This document shows positions 30,683 through 38,878 of a DNA stretch of 64,000 nucleotides, one piece after another. The notes under the pieces were generated by a model. That model did not search any database. It saw nothing but the letters and a program-made list of their open reading frames with translations, and had not been told where the DNA came from. The position numbers and the translations under genes are program-made. The stretch's first letter is position 1, and each line of letters begins with the position of its first letter. Source of the stretch: Herbaspirillum sp. SJZ106 (GTDB lineage: Bacteria > Pseudomonadota > Gammaproteobacteria > Burkholderiales > Burkholderiaceae_D); the NCBI RefSeq assembly GCF_006715495.1, contig NZ_VFNI01000002.1:806001-870000 (forward strand). The letters run 5' to 3'.

Positions 30683-31723
30683 ATGAGCAAGCCCGAGCAG
30701 AACTTCCGTTCCAGCCGCCGCGATTTTCTGAAGCAGGCTTCGCTCGCCTCCGCGGCGGTGGCGGGCGGTTTTTACGCGGGGTCGGCGCATGCCGCCGAGT
30801 TCACGCTGAAGTACGGCAACAACTTGCCGATGACGCACCCGATGAATGTGCGCGCCAAGGAGATGGCCGAAAAGATCGCCGCCGAATCGAAGGGCAGGGT
30901 GGATTTGCAGGTCTATTCCAACGGCCAGCTCGGCACCGATACCGACATGCTGTCGCAGGTGCGCTCGGGCGCCATCGATTTCTTCACCATTTCGCCCGAG
31001 GTGCTGGGCACGCTGGTGTCGGCCGGGCAGATCAGCGGCGTCGGCTTCGCGTTCCGCGATTACAGCCAGGTGTGGGCGGCGATGGACGGCGACCTGGGCG
31101 CGTATGTGCGGCGCGAACTGGCGGCCAAGACCTCGCTGTTCGCCTTCGAGAAGTGCTGGGACAACGGCTACCGTCAGGTGACCACCAGTACCCGCCCGAT
31201 CGCCAGGCCGGAAGACTTCAAGGGCATGAAGCTGCGCGTGCCGCCCAGCCCGCTGGCGACCTCGCTGTTTCGCGGCTTCGACGCCTCGCCCACCAGCATC
31301 AACTTCGCCGAGGTGTATTCGGCGCTGCAGACCAGGATCGTCGAGGGGCAGGAGAACCCGCTGGCGGTGATCTCCACCGTGAAGTTCTATGAGGTGCAGA
31401 AGTTCTGCTCGATGACCAACCATGTCTGGAGCGGTTTCTGGTTCATGGGCAACAAGAAGTCGTTCGAACGCATGCCCAAGGAGCTGCAGGAGATCGTCGC
31501 GCGCAACATCAACGAGGCCGGCCTGAAGCAGCGTATCGACGTCAAGGCGCTCAACGAGTCGCTGGTGGCGGACATGAAAGCCAAGGGGCTGCAGTTCAAC
31601 AATATCGACAACGATGCCTTCCGCGCCAAGCTGCGCAGCGCCGGGTTCTATGCCGAGTGGCACAAGAAATTCGGTGAAGAGGCCTGGAGCCTGCTGGAAA
31701 AATACACCGGCAAGCTGGCCTGA
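30683..31723 (+). CDS. TRAP transporter substrate-binding protein (DctP type), orphan
   Basis: A 346-residue periplasmic binding protein with a textbook twin-arginine signal (SSRRDFLKQ at 10-18, then a hydrophobic stretch ending AHA). The mature DctP fold shows NNLPMTHPMNVRAKEMAEKI, DFKGMKLRVP and GQENPL. The conserved carboxylate-binding Arg is in GMKLRVP. AAGGAGA precedes the ATG. No DctQ or DctM membrane genes are adjacent, so they are encoded elsewhere or shared. Ligands of this family are usually sugar acids or other carboxylates, matching the acid-sugar enzymes downstream. Confidence 0.93.
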   Translation: MSKPEQNFRSSRRDFLKQASLASAAVAGGFYAGSAHAAEFTLKYGNNLPMTHPMNVRAKEMAEKIAAESKGRVDLQVYSNGQLGTDTDMLSQVRSGAIDFFTISPEVLGTLVSAGQISGVGFAFRDYSQVWAAMDGDLGAYVRRELAAKTSLFAFEKCWDNGYRQVTTSTRPIARPEDFKGMKLRVPPSPLATSLFRGFDASPTSINFAEVYSALQTRIVEGQENPLAVISTVKFYEVQKFCSMTNHVWSGFWFMGNKKSFERMPKELQEIVARNINEAGLKQRIDVKALNESLVADMKAKGLQFNNIDNDAFRAKLRSAGFYAEWHKKFGEEAWSLLEKYTGKLA

Positions 31724-31758
31724 GGCGTGCAATATCAACCAGAATAAAAAGGAAGAAC

Positions 31759-32298
31759 ATGAGCCGGTTTCTCGGAGAGATCAAACAGCTTGGCTATGTG
31801 GTGGAAGACATCGACGCCGCCATGAAATACTGGACCGAAGTGCTCGGCGTCGGGCCGTTCTATTACATGGAACGCGTGCCGCTGAAGAACTACCGCTACC
31901 GGGGCCAGGCCTACGATATCCACAACTCGGTGGCGCTGGCCAATTCCGGCGGCGTGCAGGTGGAGCTGATCCAGCAGCGCAGCGATACGCCCTCGATGTA
32001 TCGCGACTTCATGCGCGGCGGACGCACCGGGCTGCAACACCTGGCGTACTGGACCGAAGATTTCGACCGCGACCTGCAACGCCTGCTCGACCGGGGATGG
32101 AAGGTCGGCATGAGCGGCGAGGTGGGCGAGCGCGGCCGTTTCGTCTACTTCGAGACCGAATATCATCCCGGCACCGTGATCGAACTGTCGGAAGTGGCCG
32201 GCCCCAAGGGCAAGGTATTCCGCCTCATCCGCGAGGCAGCCGAGCAGTGGGACGGCAGCGAACCGGTGCGCGCCTTCCCCGACCTGGGCAAGATGTGA
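31759..32298 (+). CDS. VOC-superfamily protein, epimerase/isomerase-like
   Basis: A 179-residue vicinal-oxygen-chelate protein. Aligned by eye to methylmalonyl-CoA epimerase (ligands His12, Gln65, His91, Glu141), it offers Gln10, Glu69, His94 and Glu142 at matching spacing, so a metal site is likely. KNYRYRGQAYD and YFETEYHPGTVIELSE are not standard for epimerases. It lies 35 bases after the TRAP gene and two bases before the RLP gene, hence in the same pathway, perhaps isomerising a keto-acid intermediate. Function is inferred only. Confidence 0.85.
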   Translation: MSRFLGEIKQLGYVVEDIDAAMKYWTEVLGVGPFYYMERVPLKNYRYRGQAYDIHNSVALANSGGVQVELIQQRSDTPSMYRDFMRGGRTGLQHLAYWTEDFDRDLQRLLDRGWKVGMSGEVGERGRFVYFETEYHPGTVIELSEVAGPKGKVFRLIREAAEQWDGSEPVRAFPDLGKM

Positions 32299-32300
32299 CG

Positions 32301-33605
32301 ATGGGGCCCGCACACCTGGCGCTGCCGGCCGACGGCAGCCGTTTCATCGCCGACTACCTGATCGAGACGCCGCTGGATCCGGCCCAGGTGGCGGAAGTGA
32401 TGGCGGGCGAGCAGTCCTGCGGCACCTTCGTCCGGGTCGAGGGCGAGACCGACCGCTTGCGCGAACGCGCGCGCGCCGTGGTGATGGGAATCGACGCGTT
32501 GGAAACGGTCGCCGAACCCAGCCTGCCCAATGCATGGCAGCAGCGCCAGAAGATCACCGGCCCTTATCGCCGTGCGCGCGTGCGCATTTCCTTCCCGGTG
32601 GAGAACGTCGGCCCCAACCTGCCGACCCTGGCCGCCACCGTCGCCGGCAACCTGTTCGACCTGGGCGAGGTGACCGGCCTGCGTTTGCTGGATGTGGCAT
32701 TGCCGCCGGCCTATCGCCGCCAGTTCGATATGCCGCGCCACGGCATCGCCGGCACGCGCCGGCTGGCCGGCGTGGACGGAGTAGATGATGCGCCGCTGCT
32801 GGGCACGATCATCAAGCCCAACGTCGGCCTCTCGGCGGAAGAAACGGCGGCATTGGTGGGGCGGCTGTGCGAGGCCGGCGTCGACTTCATCAAGGATGAC
32901 GAGGTGTGCGCCAACCCCGGCCATGCGCCGCTGGAGCAGCGGGTGCGGGCGGTCATGCGGCGCGTGCGCGATTACCAGGACAAGAGCGGGCGGCGGGTGA
33001 TGGTGGCCTTCAACATCACCGACGAGCTCGACGCCATGCGCCGCCACGCCGAGCTGGTGGAGCGCGAGGGCGGCAGCTGCGTGATGGTGGGGCTGAACTG
33101 GTGCGGCTTCTCCGCCGTGCAAAGCCTGCGCCGCAGTACGCCGCTGGCGCTGCATGGGCACCGCAACGGTTTCGGCATGATGTCGCGCGAGCCGCTCCTG
33201 GGCATGTCGTTTGCCGCCTATCAGGCGATGTGGCGCCTGGCCGGGGTCGACCACCTGCATGTGCATGGCTTGAACGGCAAGTTCTCCGAATCCAATGACG
33301 AGGTGGTGGAATCGGCGCGCGCCTGCCTGGCGCCCATGGCCGGCGACGACGCCGTCATGCCGGTGTTCTCCAACGGGCAATGGGCCGGCACCGTGCGGCC
33401 GACCTTCGATGCCATCGGCAGCGGCGATGTGATCTTCCTGTCCGGCGGCGGCATCCTGGCCCATCCGGACGGCGCCGCCGCCGGCGTGGCCAGCCTGCGC
33501 CAGGCGTGGGCGGCGGCGCGCGCCGGCATCGCGCTGGAAGAGTACGCGCGGGAGGCGCCGGAGCTGCGGCGCGCCATCGCCTTCTACGGCGCCAAGCTGA
33601 AGTGA
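32301..33605 (+). CDS. RuBisCO-like protein (RLP), probable acid-sugar phosphate decarboxylase or isomerase
   Basis: A 434-residue member of the RuBisCO large-subunit superfamily. The carbamylatable Lys198 with Asp200 and Glu201 (FIKDDE) equals spinach Lys201, Asp203 and Glu204. Lys172 matches Lys175, and Lys177 is replaced by Asn174. His320 and Lys327 keep the His327/Lys334 spacing, in DHLHVHGLNGKF. Glu38, Thr42 and the Asn in VAGNLF correspond to Glu60, Thr65 and Asn123. SGGGI at 381-385 is the phosphate site. Lys177 loss argues against carboxylase activity. Its neighbour is a DUF1537 kinase six bases on, as in apionate catabolism, where an RLP (OiaX) decarboxylates 3-oxo-isoapionate 4-phosphate. 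Confidence 0.92.
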   Translation: MGPAHLALPADGSRFIADYLIETPLDPAQVAEVMAGEQSCGTFVRVEGETDRLRERARAVVMGIDALETVAEPSLPNAWQQRQKITGPYRRARVRISFPVENVGPNLPTLAATVAGNLFDLGEVTGLRLLDVALPPAYRRQFDMPRHGIAGTRRLAGVDGVDDAPLLGTIIKPNVGLSAEETAALVGRLCEAGVDFIKDDEVCANPGHAPLEQRVRAVMRRVRDYQDKSGRRVMVAFNITDELDAMRRHAELVEREGGSCVMVGLNWCGFSAVQSLRRSTPLALHGHRNGFGMMSREPLLGMSFAAYQAMWRLAGVDHLHVHGLNGKFSESNDEVVESARACLAPMAGDDAVMPVFSNGQWAGTVRPTFDAIGSGDVIFLSGGGILAHPDGAAAGVASLRQAWAAARAGIALEEYAREAPELRRAIAFYGAKLK

Positions 33606-33611
33606 CGTGAT

Positions 33612-34952
33612 GTGAATACGCGTTTTCTCGACGGCCGGCCCAAGGTCGCCTTCTACGGCGACGACTTCACCGGCGCCACCGACACGCTGGCCACGGCAGC
33701 GCTGGCCGGCTTGCGCAGCATCCTGTTCTTGCGCGTGCCCACCGCGGCACAGCTTCATGCGGCCGGGGAACTGGACTGCCTGGGCATCGCCGGCGCCGCG
33801 CGTTCCATGGATCCTGGCCAGATGCGCGCCGAACTGGAACCGGTGGCCGCGTTCTTTGGCGAACTGCGCGTGCCGGTGACGCATTACAAGATCTGCTCTA
33901 CCTTCGACAGCGCGCCGCACATCGGCAGCATCGGCGCCGCCCTGCGCATCTGGCGCCAACGCATCCCCAACCGTTTCGTGCCCATCGTCGGCGGCCAGCC
34001 GAACCTGCGGCGCTTCTGCCTGTTCAGCCAGCTCTACGCCGCGGAGAAGGCCGGCGGCGAGGTGGTGCGCATCGACCGCCATCCGACCATGCGCTGCCAT
34101 CCGGTCACGCCGATGCATGAGGCTGACATGCGTGCGCATCTCCGGCAGCAGGAGTTGGCGGTGGCGGGGCTGCATTATCCGTTGTACGCCGAACCGGCGC
34201 AGCTCGATGCGCATGTCGACGCGGCCCTGGACGGCGGCGCCGATGCGGTGCTGTTCGACGTTGCCGGCGAGAGCGACCTGGCCATGATCGGCAGTGTGAT
34301 CTGGCGCCGCGCCTTGCAGCAGGAATTGCTGGCCATCGGCGCCAGCAGCGTGGCGCAAAGTCTCGCCGCATGGTGGCGCATCCAGGGATGGCTGCCGCCA
34401 GCGACGCCGATCGATGCGGCCCGGATCGGGGCTGCGGCCGGCCCGGTCTTTGTGCTGGCCGGCAGCCTCTCGCCGGTGACCGCGCTGCAGGTCGGCTCGG
34501 CGCACTCCTACGACAAGCTGCTGCTCGATGCGCAGCGCCTGTTCGAAGGCGACACGCAGTACCTGGAGACGACCGTGGCGCGTATCGCCGGCAGTTTGCG
34601 CGCAGGCCGCAACCTGCTGGCCTGCACTGCCGCGCATCAGGGCGAGCGGCAACGGCTGGCCGATGCCGGCGCGTCGCAGCGCCTGGCGTGGGCTTGTGGC
34701 GAATTGCTGTGTCGCTTGTCGCTGGCAGTCCAACTGGGGCGGGTGGGAGTGGCGGGCGGGGATACGTCCAGCTATGCCTTGAAGGCGCTGGATATCTGGG
34801 GGCTGTCGTATCTCGGCAATGTGTCGGCCGGCGTGGCGCTGTGCCGCGCGCATGCCGACGCCGCCCATCTCGACGGCATCGAGCTGATGTTGAAAGGCGG
34901 GCAGATGGGAGCGGCCGACCTGTTCGAATTGCTGGCCGGGGGGAACGGCTGA
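33612..34952 (+). CDS. DUF1537 four-carbon/acid-sugar kinase family protein
   Basis: A 446-residue ATP-dependent kinase starting at GTG 33612. The N-terminal sugar-acid-binding signature YGDDFTGATD is at 15-24 and the C-terminal nucleotide-binding motif GGDTSSYALKAL is present, so both DUF1537 domains are complete. Known members phosphorylate erythronate, threonate, 2-oxo-tetronate or 3-oxo-isoapionate. Six bases after the RLP, it most likely makes the phosphorylated substrate for that enzyme. It is the last gene of the operon; the convergent aidB gene follows after ten bases. Confidence 0.92.
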   Translation: MNTRFLDGRPKVAFYGDDFTGATDTLATAALAGLRSILFLRVPTAAQLHAAGELDCLGIAGAARSMDPGQMRAELEPVAAFFGELRVPVTHYKICSTFDSAPHIGSIGAALRIWRQRIPNRFVPIVGGQPNLRRFCLFSQLYAAEKAGGEVVRIDRHPTMRCHPVTPMHEADMRAHLRQQELAVAGLHYPLYAEPAQLDAHVDAALDGGADAVLFDVAGESDLAMIGSVIWRRALQQELLAIGASSVAQSLAAWWRIQGWLPPATPIDAARIGAAAGPVFVLAGSLSPVTALQVGSAHSYDKLLLDAQRLFEGDTQYLETTVARIAGSLRAGRNLLACTAAHQGERQRLADAGASQRLAWACGELLCRLSLAVQLGRVGVAGGDTSSYALKALDIWGLSYLGNVSAGVALCRAHADAAHLDGIELMLKGGQMGAADLFELLAGGNG

Positions 34953-34962
34953 ACGCCGTTTG

Positions 34963-36615
34963 CTATGGAAGCGGCCATGCCCGCAGCAAGATGTTTTCTT
35001 GCACTGCCACCGTCGATGCGCCCAGGGTGCCGTATACCCGGCCGCCATCTGCCTCGCAGCGGCCGGCAAGGAAGGCGTCGGCGCTGGCCGCGGGCGCGTG
35101 CTGGAGCATCAGCATGCCTTGCAGCGCCAGCACCAGCTGCTGCACCAAGCGGCGCGCCAGGGCTTCGCGCTGCGTCGGCGGGACCGAGAGCAGCGCTTTC
35201 AACGTTTGTACGCGCGCTTGCAGCAGCACATGGCCGGCGGCGGCCTGTTCCAGGCTGTCCAGCAGCAGGGTGAAACCTTGCGCTTCGCGTTCGATGGCGC
35301 GCAGTACGTCCAGGCACATCACGTTGCCCGAACCTTCCCAGATCGAGTTGACCGGCGCTTCGCGGTACAGGCGCGCCATCGGGCCGGTCTCCACGTAGCC
35401 GTTGCCGCCCCAGACTTCCATGCATTCGCCGGTGAATTCGAGCGCGCGCTTGCAGATCCAGAATTTGGCGGCGGGCGTGACGATGCGTTTCCAGGCGCGC
35501 GCCAGCGGATCGTCCGGCGCGTCGAAGGCATGCGCCAGCTTGAGCATGAGCAGCGTGGCCGCTTCGCTTTCCAGCGCCAGGTCGGCCAGCACGTTGCGCA
35601 TCAGCGGCTGCTCGGCCAGGCGGCGGCCGAAGGCGCTGCGGTGGCGCGCATGGTGGATGGCCTGCACCAGCGCCTGGCGCATCAGCGCGGCGCTGCCGAT
35701 GACGCAATCCAGGCGCGTATGGTTGGCCATCTCGATGATGGTGGGGATGCCGCGGCCTTCCTCGCCGACCATGATGCCCAGCGCCTCGCTGAACTCGACT
35801 TCGCTGCTGGAGTTGGAGCGGTTGCCCAGCTTGTCTTTCAGGCGCTGGATCAGGATCGGGTTCTTGCCGCCGTCAGGCAGCCAGCGCGGAACGAAGAAGC
35901 AGGACAGGCCGTTGCCGGTGCGCGCCAGCATCATGTGGGCATCGCACATGGGCGCCGAGAAGAACCACTTGTGGCCGGACAGCAGGTAAGAGGCGCCGCG
36001 CCCTTGTGTCTGCGTGTCCATCGGCATGGCGCTCGAGGCGTTGCTGCGCACGTCCGAGCCGCCCTGTTTCTCGGTCATGCCCATGCCGATCAGGATCGAG
36101 CGCTTGTGCCGGATGGGCAGGTCGCGCCCGTCATGCTCGCGCGCCAGCAGTTGCGGGCGCAATTGTTCGAACAGCACGGGTTCCTGTTGCAGCACCGGGA
36201 TGGCGGCGAAGGTCATGGTGGTGGGGCAAAGCGAGCCGGCCTCCACCTGCGCATGCATGAAGTAGCCGGCGGCGCGCGCCACATGGGCGCCATCGCCGGG
36301 CTGGATCCAGGGCAGGGCGTGCAGGCCGGCGCGGCGCAGCAGCTCCAGCAGCGCATGCCAGGAAGGATGGAAGTTCACCACGTCGATGCGGCGGCCGATG
36401 CGGTCGTGGGTCTGCAGCTCGGGCGTATGGCGGTTGGCCAGTTCCGCCAGCTCCAGCACTTCGGTGCTGCCCAGTTCGGCGCCGTGGCTGGCGAGCGCGC
36501 AGGCGTGCCAGCCGGCGGCTTCGCGCCGGACGCCTTCGCTCAGGGCGGCGTCGGTGGTGTAGAGGTTGTAATCCCTCAGGTCGGGGACCTGGTTGATGAT
36601 GTCGTGGGTGTGCAT
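34963..36615 (-). CDS. aidB: AidB-like acyl-CoA dehydrogenase family protein
   Basis: A 550-residue flavoprotein resembling E. coli AidB, the adaptive-response member of the acyl-CoA dehydrogenase family that also binds DNA. It has the FAD segment GMGMTEKQGGSDVRSN, RLKDKLGNRSNSSSEVEF and the C-terminal WEVWGGNGY-like block (MEVWGGNGYVETG) with LYREAPVNSIWEGSGN. ATG 36615 is preferred because GGAGA lies just before it; an ATG at 36633 is an alternative. No ada or alkB gene is nearby. Role in alkylation resistance is by homology only. Confidence 0.9.
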   Translation of the reverse strand: MHTHDIINQVPDLRDYNLYTTDAALSEGVRREAAGWHACALASHGAELGSTEVLELAELANRHTPELQTHDRIGRRIDVVNFHPSWHALLELLRRAGLHALPWIQPGDGAHVARAAGYFMHAQVEAGSLCPTTMTFAAIPVLQQEPVLFEQLRPQLLAREHDGRDLPIRHKRSILIGMGMTEKQGGSDVRSNASSAMPMDTQTQGRGASYLLSGHKWFFSAPMCDAHMMLARTGNGLSCFFVPRWLPDGGKNPILIQRLKDKLGNRSNSSSEVEFSEALGIMVGEEGRGIPTIIEMANHTRLDCVIGSAALMRQALVQAIHHARHRSAFGRRLAEQPLMRNVLADLALESEAATLLMLKLAHAFDAPDDPLARAWKRIVTPAAKFWICKRALEFTGECMEVWGGNGYVETGPMARLYREAPVNSIWEGSGNVMCLDVLRAIEREAQGFTLLLDSLEQAAAGHVLLQARVQTLKALLSVPPTQREALARRLVQQLVLALQGMLMLQHAPAASADAFLAGRCEADGGRVYGTLGASTVAVQENILLRAWPLP

Positions 36616-36772
36616 GTTGTCTCCGTGGCTCATCTCTGGTCGTTGGCCGAGGATCCCTTTTGCCGTTTTTTGTTTGCCGGGTATCCCTTTGCGCAGTGTA
36701 GGCCATGTAGGAGGCGGGCCGCGGGCTTAAATGAATTGGCTATATCTATATAAGCATCTTGTTGGGTTGGCT

Positions 36773-36812
36773 TGCCAGCACATGATAAAGAGTCATATTA
36801 AAATGACTCTTT
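36773..36812 (+). promoter_or_regulatory. cysM promoter overlapped by a perfect inverted repeat
   Basis: TTGCCA at 36773 and TATTAA at 36796 are spaced 17 bases apart as -35 and -10. The perfect repeat AAAGAGTCAT, six bases, ATGACTCTTT at 36787-36812 spans the -10. A protein bound there would block the promoter. It is 47 bases before the cysM start. The repeat could also fold as an RNA hairpin, but no transcript from the left needs ending. Confidence 0.55.
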
Positions 36813-36859
36813 CGACCAAAGACCGATCCCACCGGGGATTGCGCAAGGAAGCCAAACAG

Positions 36860-37762
36860 ATGTCTTATCCGACCATCGAGTCCACCATCGGCAATACGCC
36901 GCTGATCCAGCTGCCGCGTATCGGCGGCGAGGAAGCCAAGCGCCGCAACAACATCATCCTCGGCAAGCTGGAAGGCAACAACCCGGCCGGTTCGGTCAAG
37001 GATCGCGCCGCGTATTCGATGATCACCCGCGCCGAGGCGCGCGGCCAGATCAAGCCGGGCGACACCCTGATCGAGGCCACCAGCGGCAACACCGGTATCG
37101 CGCTGGCGATGGTGGCTGCCATGCGCGGCTACAAGATGGTGCTGTTGATGCCGGAAAACCTTTCCGAGGAACGCCGCCAGAGCATGGCCGCCTACGGCGC
37201 CAAGATCGTGCTCACGCCCAAGAGCGGCGGCATGGAATACGCGCGCGACCTGGCGGAGCAAATGCAGAAGGAGGGCCAGGGTCTGATCCTCGACCAGTTC
37301 GCCAACCCGGACAATCCGCTGGCGCATTATGAAACCACCGGCCCAGAGATCTGGCGCGACACCCAGGGCAGGATCACCCATTTCGTCAGCGCCATGGGCA
37401 CCACGGGCACCATCATGGGCGTGTCGCAATACCTGAAGGAGCAAAACCCCGGGGTGCAAGTGATTGGCGCGCAGCCGGCCGAAGGATCGTCCATTCCCGG
37501 CATCCGCAAATGGCCGGAAGCCTATCTGCCCAAGATCTTCGACAAGTCGCGCGTGGACCAGACCGAATCGGTCAGCCAGGCCGACGCCGAGAACATGGCG
37601 CGCAAACTGGCGGTGACCGAAGGGCTGTTCTGCGGCATTTCGGCAGCGGGTGCGTGCCAGGTGGCGGTGCGCCTGTCGCACCAGGTGGAGAACGCCACCA
37701 TCGTTTTCGTGGTGTGCGACCGCGGCGACCGTTATTTGTCGACCGGCGTGTTTCCGGCCTGA
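36860..37762 (+). CDS. cysM: Cysteine synthase B (O-acetylserine sulfhydrylase B)
   Basis: A 300-residue PLP enzyme that makes cysteine from O-acetylserine and sulfide or thiosulfate. The PLP lysine is Lys47 in NPAGSVKDRA, and the TSGNTG phosphate-binding loop is at 74-79. GTTGTIMG matches the B isoform, as do the short length and WPEAYLPKIFDK. ATG 36860 is chosen by homology; an upstream frame is not. An overlapping promoter and inverted repeat lie just before. The gene faces the hicB gene, 10 bases past its stop. Confidence 0.94.
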   Translation: MSYPTIESTIGNTPLIQLPRIGGEEAKRRNNIILGKLEGNNPAGSVKDRAAYSMITRAEARGQIKPGDTLIEATSGNTGIALAMVAAMRGYKMVLLMPENLSEERRQSMAAYGAKIVLTPKSGGMEYARDLAEQMQKEGQGLILDQFANPDNPLAHYETTGPEIWRDTQGRITHFVSAMGTTGTIMGVSQYLKEQNPGVQVIGAQPAEGSSIPGIRKWPEAYLPKIFDKSRVDQTESVSQADAENMARKLAVTEGLFCGISAAGACQVAVRLSHQVENATIVFVVCDRGDRYLSTGVFPA

Positions 37763-37772
37763 TGGAGCATCG

Positions 37773-38090
37773 TCAGCGGTAATGCACCAAGGCCTCCGCG
37801 GCCCAGGCGTTCAGGCTGAGGCCGCGGGCTTCGGCCATGGTCGCGGCATGCGCATGCACTTCGGGAGTGACCCGCAGCATGAACTTGCCGGAGTAGGGCT
37901 TTTGCGGCGCTTTGCCGATTTTTTCGCAGGTTGCGAGATAGTCGTCTACCGCCTCTTCGAACGCAGCCTTGAGCTCGGCGACGGAATTGCCGTGAAAGCC
38001 AACCACGTCACGGATGCCTGCGATGTGGCCGATGAAGCTTTCGTCTTCATCGCTGTATTCGATGCGGGCTGCGTATCCCTTGTAAGTCAT
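37773..38090 (-). CDS. hicB: HicB-family antitoxin
   Basis: A 105-residue antitoxin and autorepressor. The N-terminal HicB fold reads YKGYAARIEYSDEDESFIGH and ends near the linker KPYSGKFMLRV. The C-terminal VTPEVHAHAATMAEARGLSL is a ribbon-helix-helix DNA-binding segment. ATG 38090 and ATG 38099 are both plausible, and the second has AAGGA at good spacing. It follows hicA within a few bases, the reverse of toxin-last order but usual for hicAB. It should neutralise HicA and bind the palindrome upstream of hicA. Confidence 0.9.
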   Translation of the reverse strand: MTYKGYAARIEYSDEDESFIGHIAGIRDVVGFHGNSVAELKAAFEEAVDDYLATCEKIGKAPQKPYSGKFMLRVTPEVHAHAATMAEARGLSLNAWAAEALVHYR

Positions 38091-38103
38091 CGTTCCCATT
38101 CCC

Positions 38104-38367
38104 TTATTCCTTTCCCGGATCAACACCGGCATTCTGCAGAAAAACCCTGGCGTCGCGTATCTGATACGGTTTGGCCTCCTTGTGCGGATGCGGCCGGTGA
38201 AACGTGCCGATTTCTCCATTGAGAACGAAACGCACGCGGGAGCCATTGCCTTCGATGGTGTCGGCTCCCAACGCCATGAATAGCGCTTCGATCTTGCGCC
38301 ACTCCATTGATGATGGAAGCGGGTTGGCGAAGAGGGCGGCCAGTGTTTTTTGATGAGCGCTTTTCAC
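38104..38367 (-). CDS. hicA: HicA-family mRNA interferase toxin
   Basis: The chosen GTG at 38367 gives 87 residues starting VKSAHQKTLAALFANP, which matches family N-termini; an upstream TTG frame reaching 38397 would run through the operator. The RNA-binding segment has GSRVRFVLNGEIGTFHRPHPHKEAK-type content, including the catalytic His of GTFHRPHP. HicA cleaves mRNAs when unopposed by HicB. It is first in the pair and lies 8 bases after a 21-base palindrome. The toxin seems intact. Confidence 0.88.
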   Translation of the reverse strand: MKSAHQKTLAALFANPLPSSMEWRKIEALFMALGADTIEGNGSRVRFVLNGEIGTFHRPHPHKEAKPYQIRDARVFLQNAGVDPGKE

Positions 38368-38375
38368 ACTGGAAA

Positions 38376-38396
38376 TGATATCAAATTTTGATATCA
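38376..38396 (-). promoter_or_regulatory. hicAB operator palindrome
   Basis: TGATATCAA and TTGATATCA form a perfect 9-base inverted repeat around three bases (ATT), just upstream of the hicA GTG. RHH antitoxins such as HicB bind such repeats, so this is the probable autoregulation site. A ribosome-binding site is weak here. Confidence 0.65.
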
Positions 38397-38469
38397 ATTT
38401 GCTAGTGCGCCTGTGCGCTCTTCAATATGGATGCGGCCTGCTCAGAACAGAGGGGGGATGGGTTGTACA

Positions 38470-38506
38470 AACAAAAATGCCGTTCAGTTCTTCACTGAAC
38501 GGCATT
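38470..38506 (-). terminator. Rho-independent terminator of the HTH gene
   Basis: Perfect 13-base stem AATGCCGTTCAGT / ACTGAACGGCATT with a 5-base loop. Reading leftward it is followed by TTTTGT. It lies 22 bases beyond the stop of the gene at 38528-38878. Confidence 0.85.
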
Positions 38507-38527
38507 GGCGGTAGAGGCTCTGTTTTC

Positions 38528-38878
38528 TTATTCAGCGCCGCCTGCGGCCGGCGCGGCCGCGGGGGCGGCGCCTGGCTTCGGCTTGAATTGCTTGTCGCTG
38601 ATGCGGAATTTCTCGCGGCGGTCGCCCATCAGTTCGCGCAGTTCGCGGATCGACAGTTCGCTGACCTCATGCATGCGGATCAGCAGCGAAGCGCCCACCG
38701 GCAAGCGGCGGTGGCGGATCTTGCTGATGACCGGCGGCGCCACTTCCAGGGCGCGCGACAAGGCGGCATCGTTTTTCAGGTGCAGCTTTTCGATCAACGC
38801 ATCAAGCAGGTGGTTCGGATCGTAGTTGACGTTGTCGGAAACGGAATTGGTTTCAGCAGTATCGGTAGTTGTAGTCAT
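38528..38878 (-). CDS. Small HTH-containing hypothetical protein
   Basis: A 116-residue soluble protein. Residues about 20-85 form a helix-turn-helix-like core: LLDALIEKLHLKNDAALSRA, VAPPVISKIRHRRLPV, then IRELRELMGDRREKF. It resembles lambda-repressor/XRE-like folds. A Thr-rich N-terminus and Ala/Pro-rich C-terminus flank it. No partner gene is adjacent. It is probably a small DNA-binding regulator; target unknown. A clear terminator follows. Confidence 0.7.
   Translation of the reverse strand: MTTTTDTAETNSVSDNVNYDPNHLLDALIEKLHLKNDAALSRALEVAPPVISKIRHRRLPVGASLLIRMHEVSELSIRELRELMGDRREKFRISDKQFKPKPGAAPAAAPAAGGAE

Noticed and set aside
32163..35069. 968-codon open frame on the minus strand
   Set aside because: It lies antisense to the RLP and kinase genes, is rich in His, Gln and Arg and has no domain; such frames are common opposite GC-rich genes.
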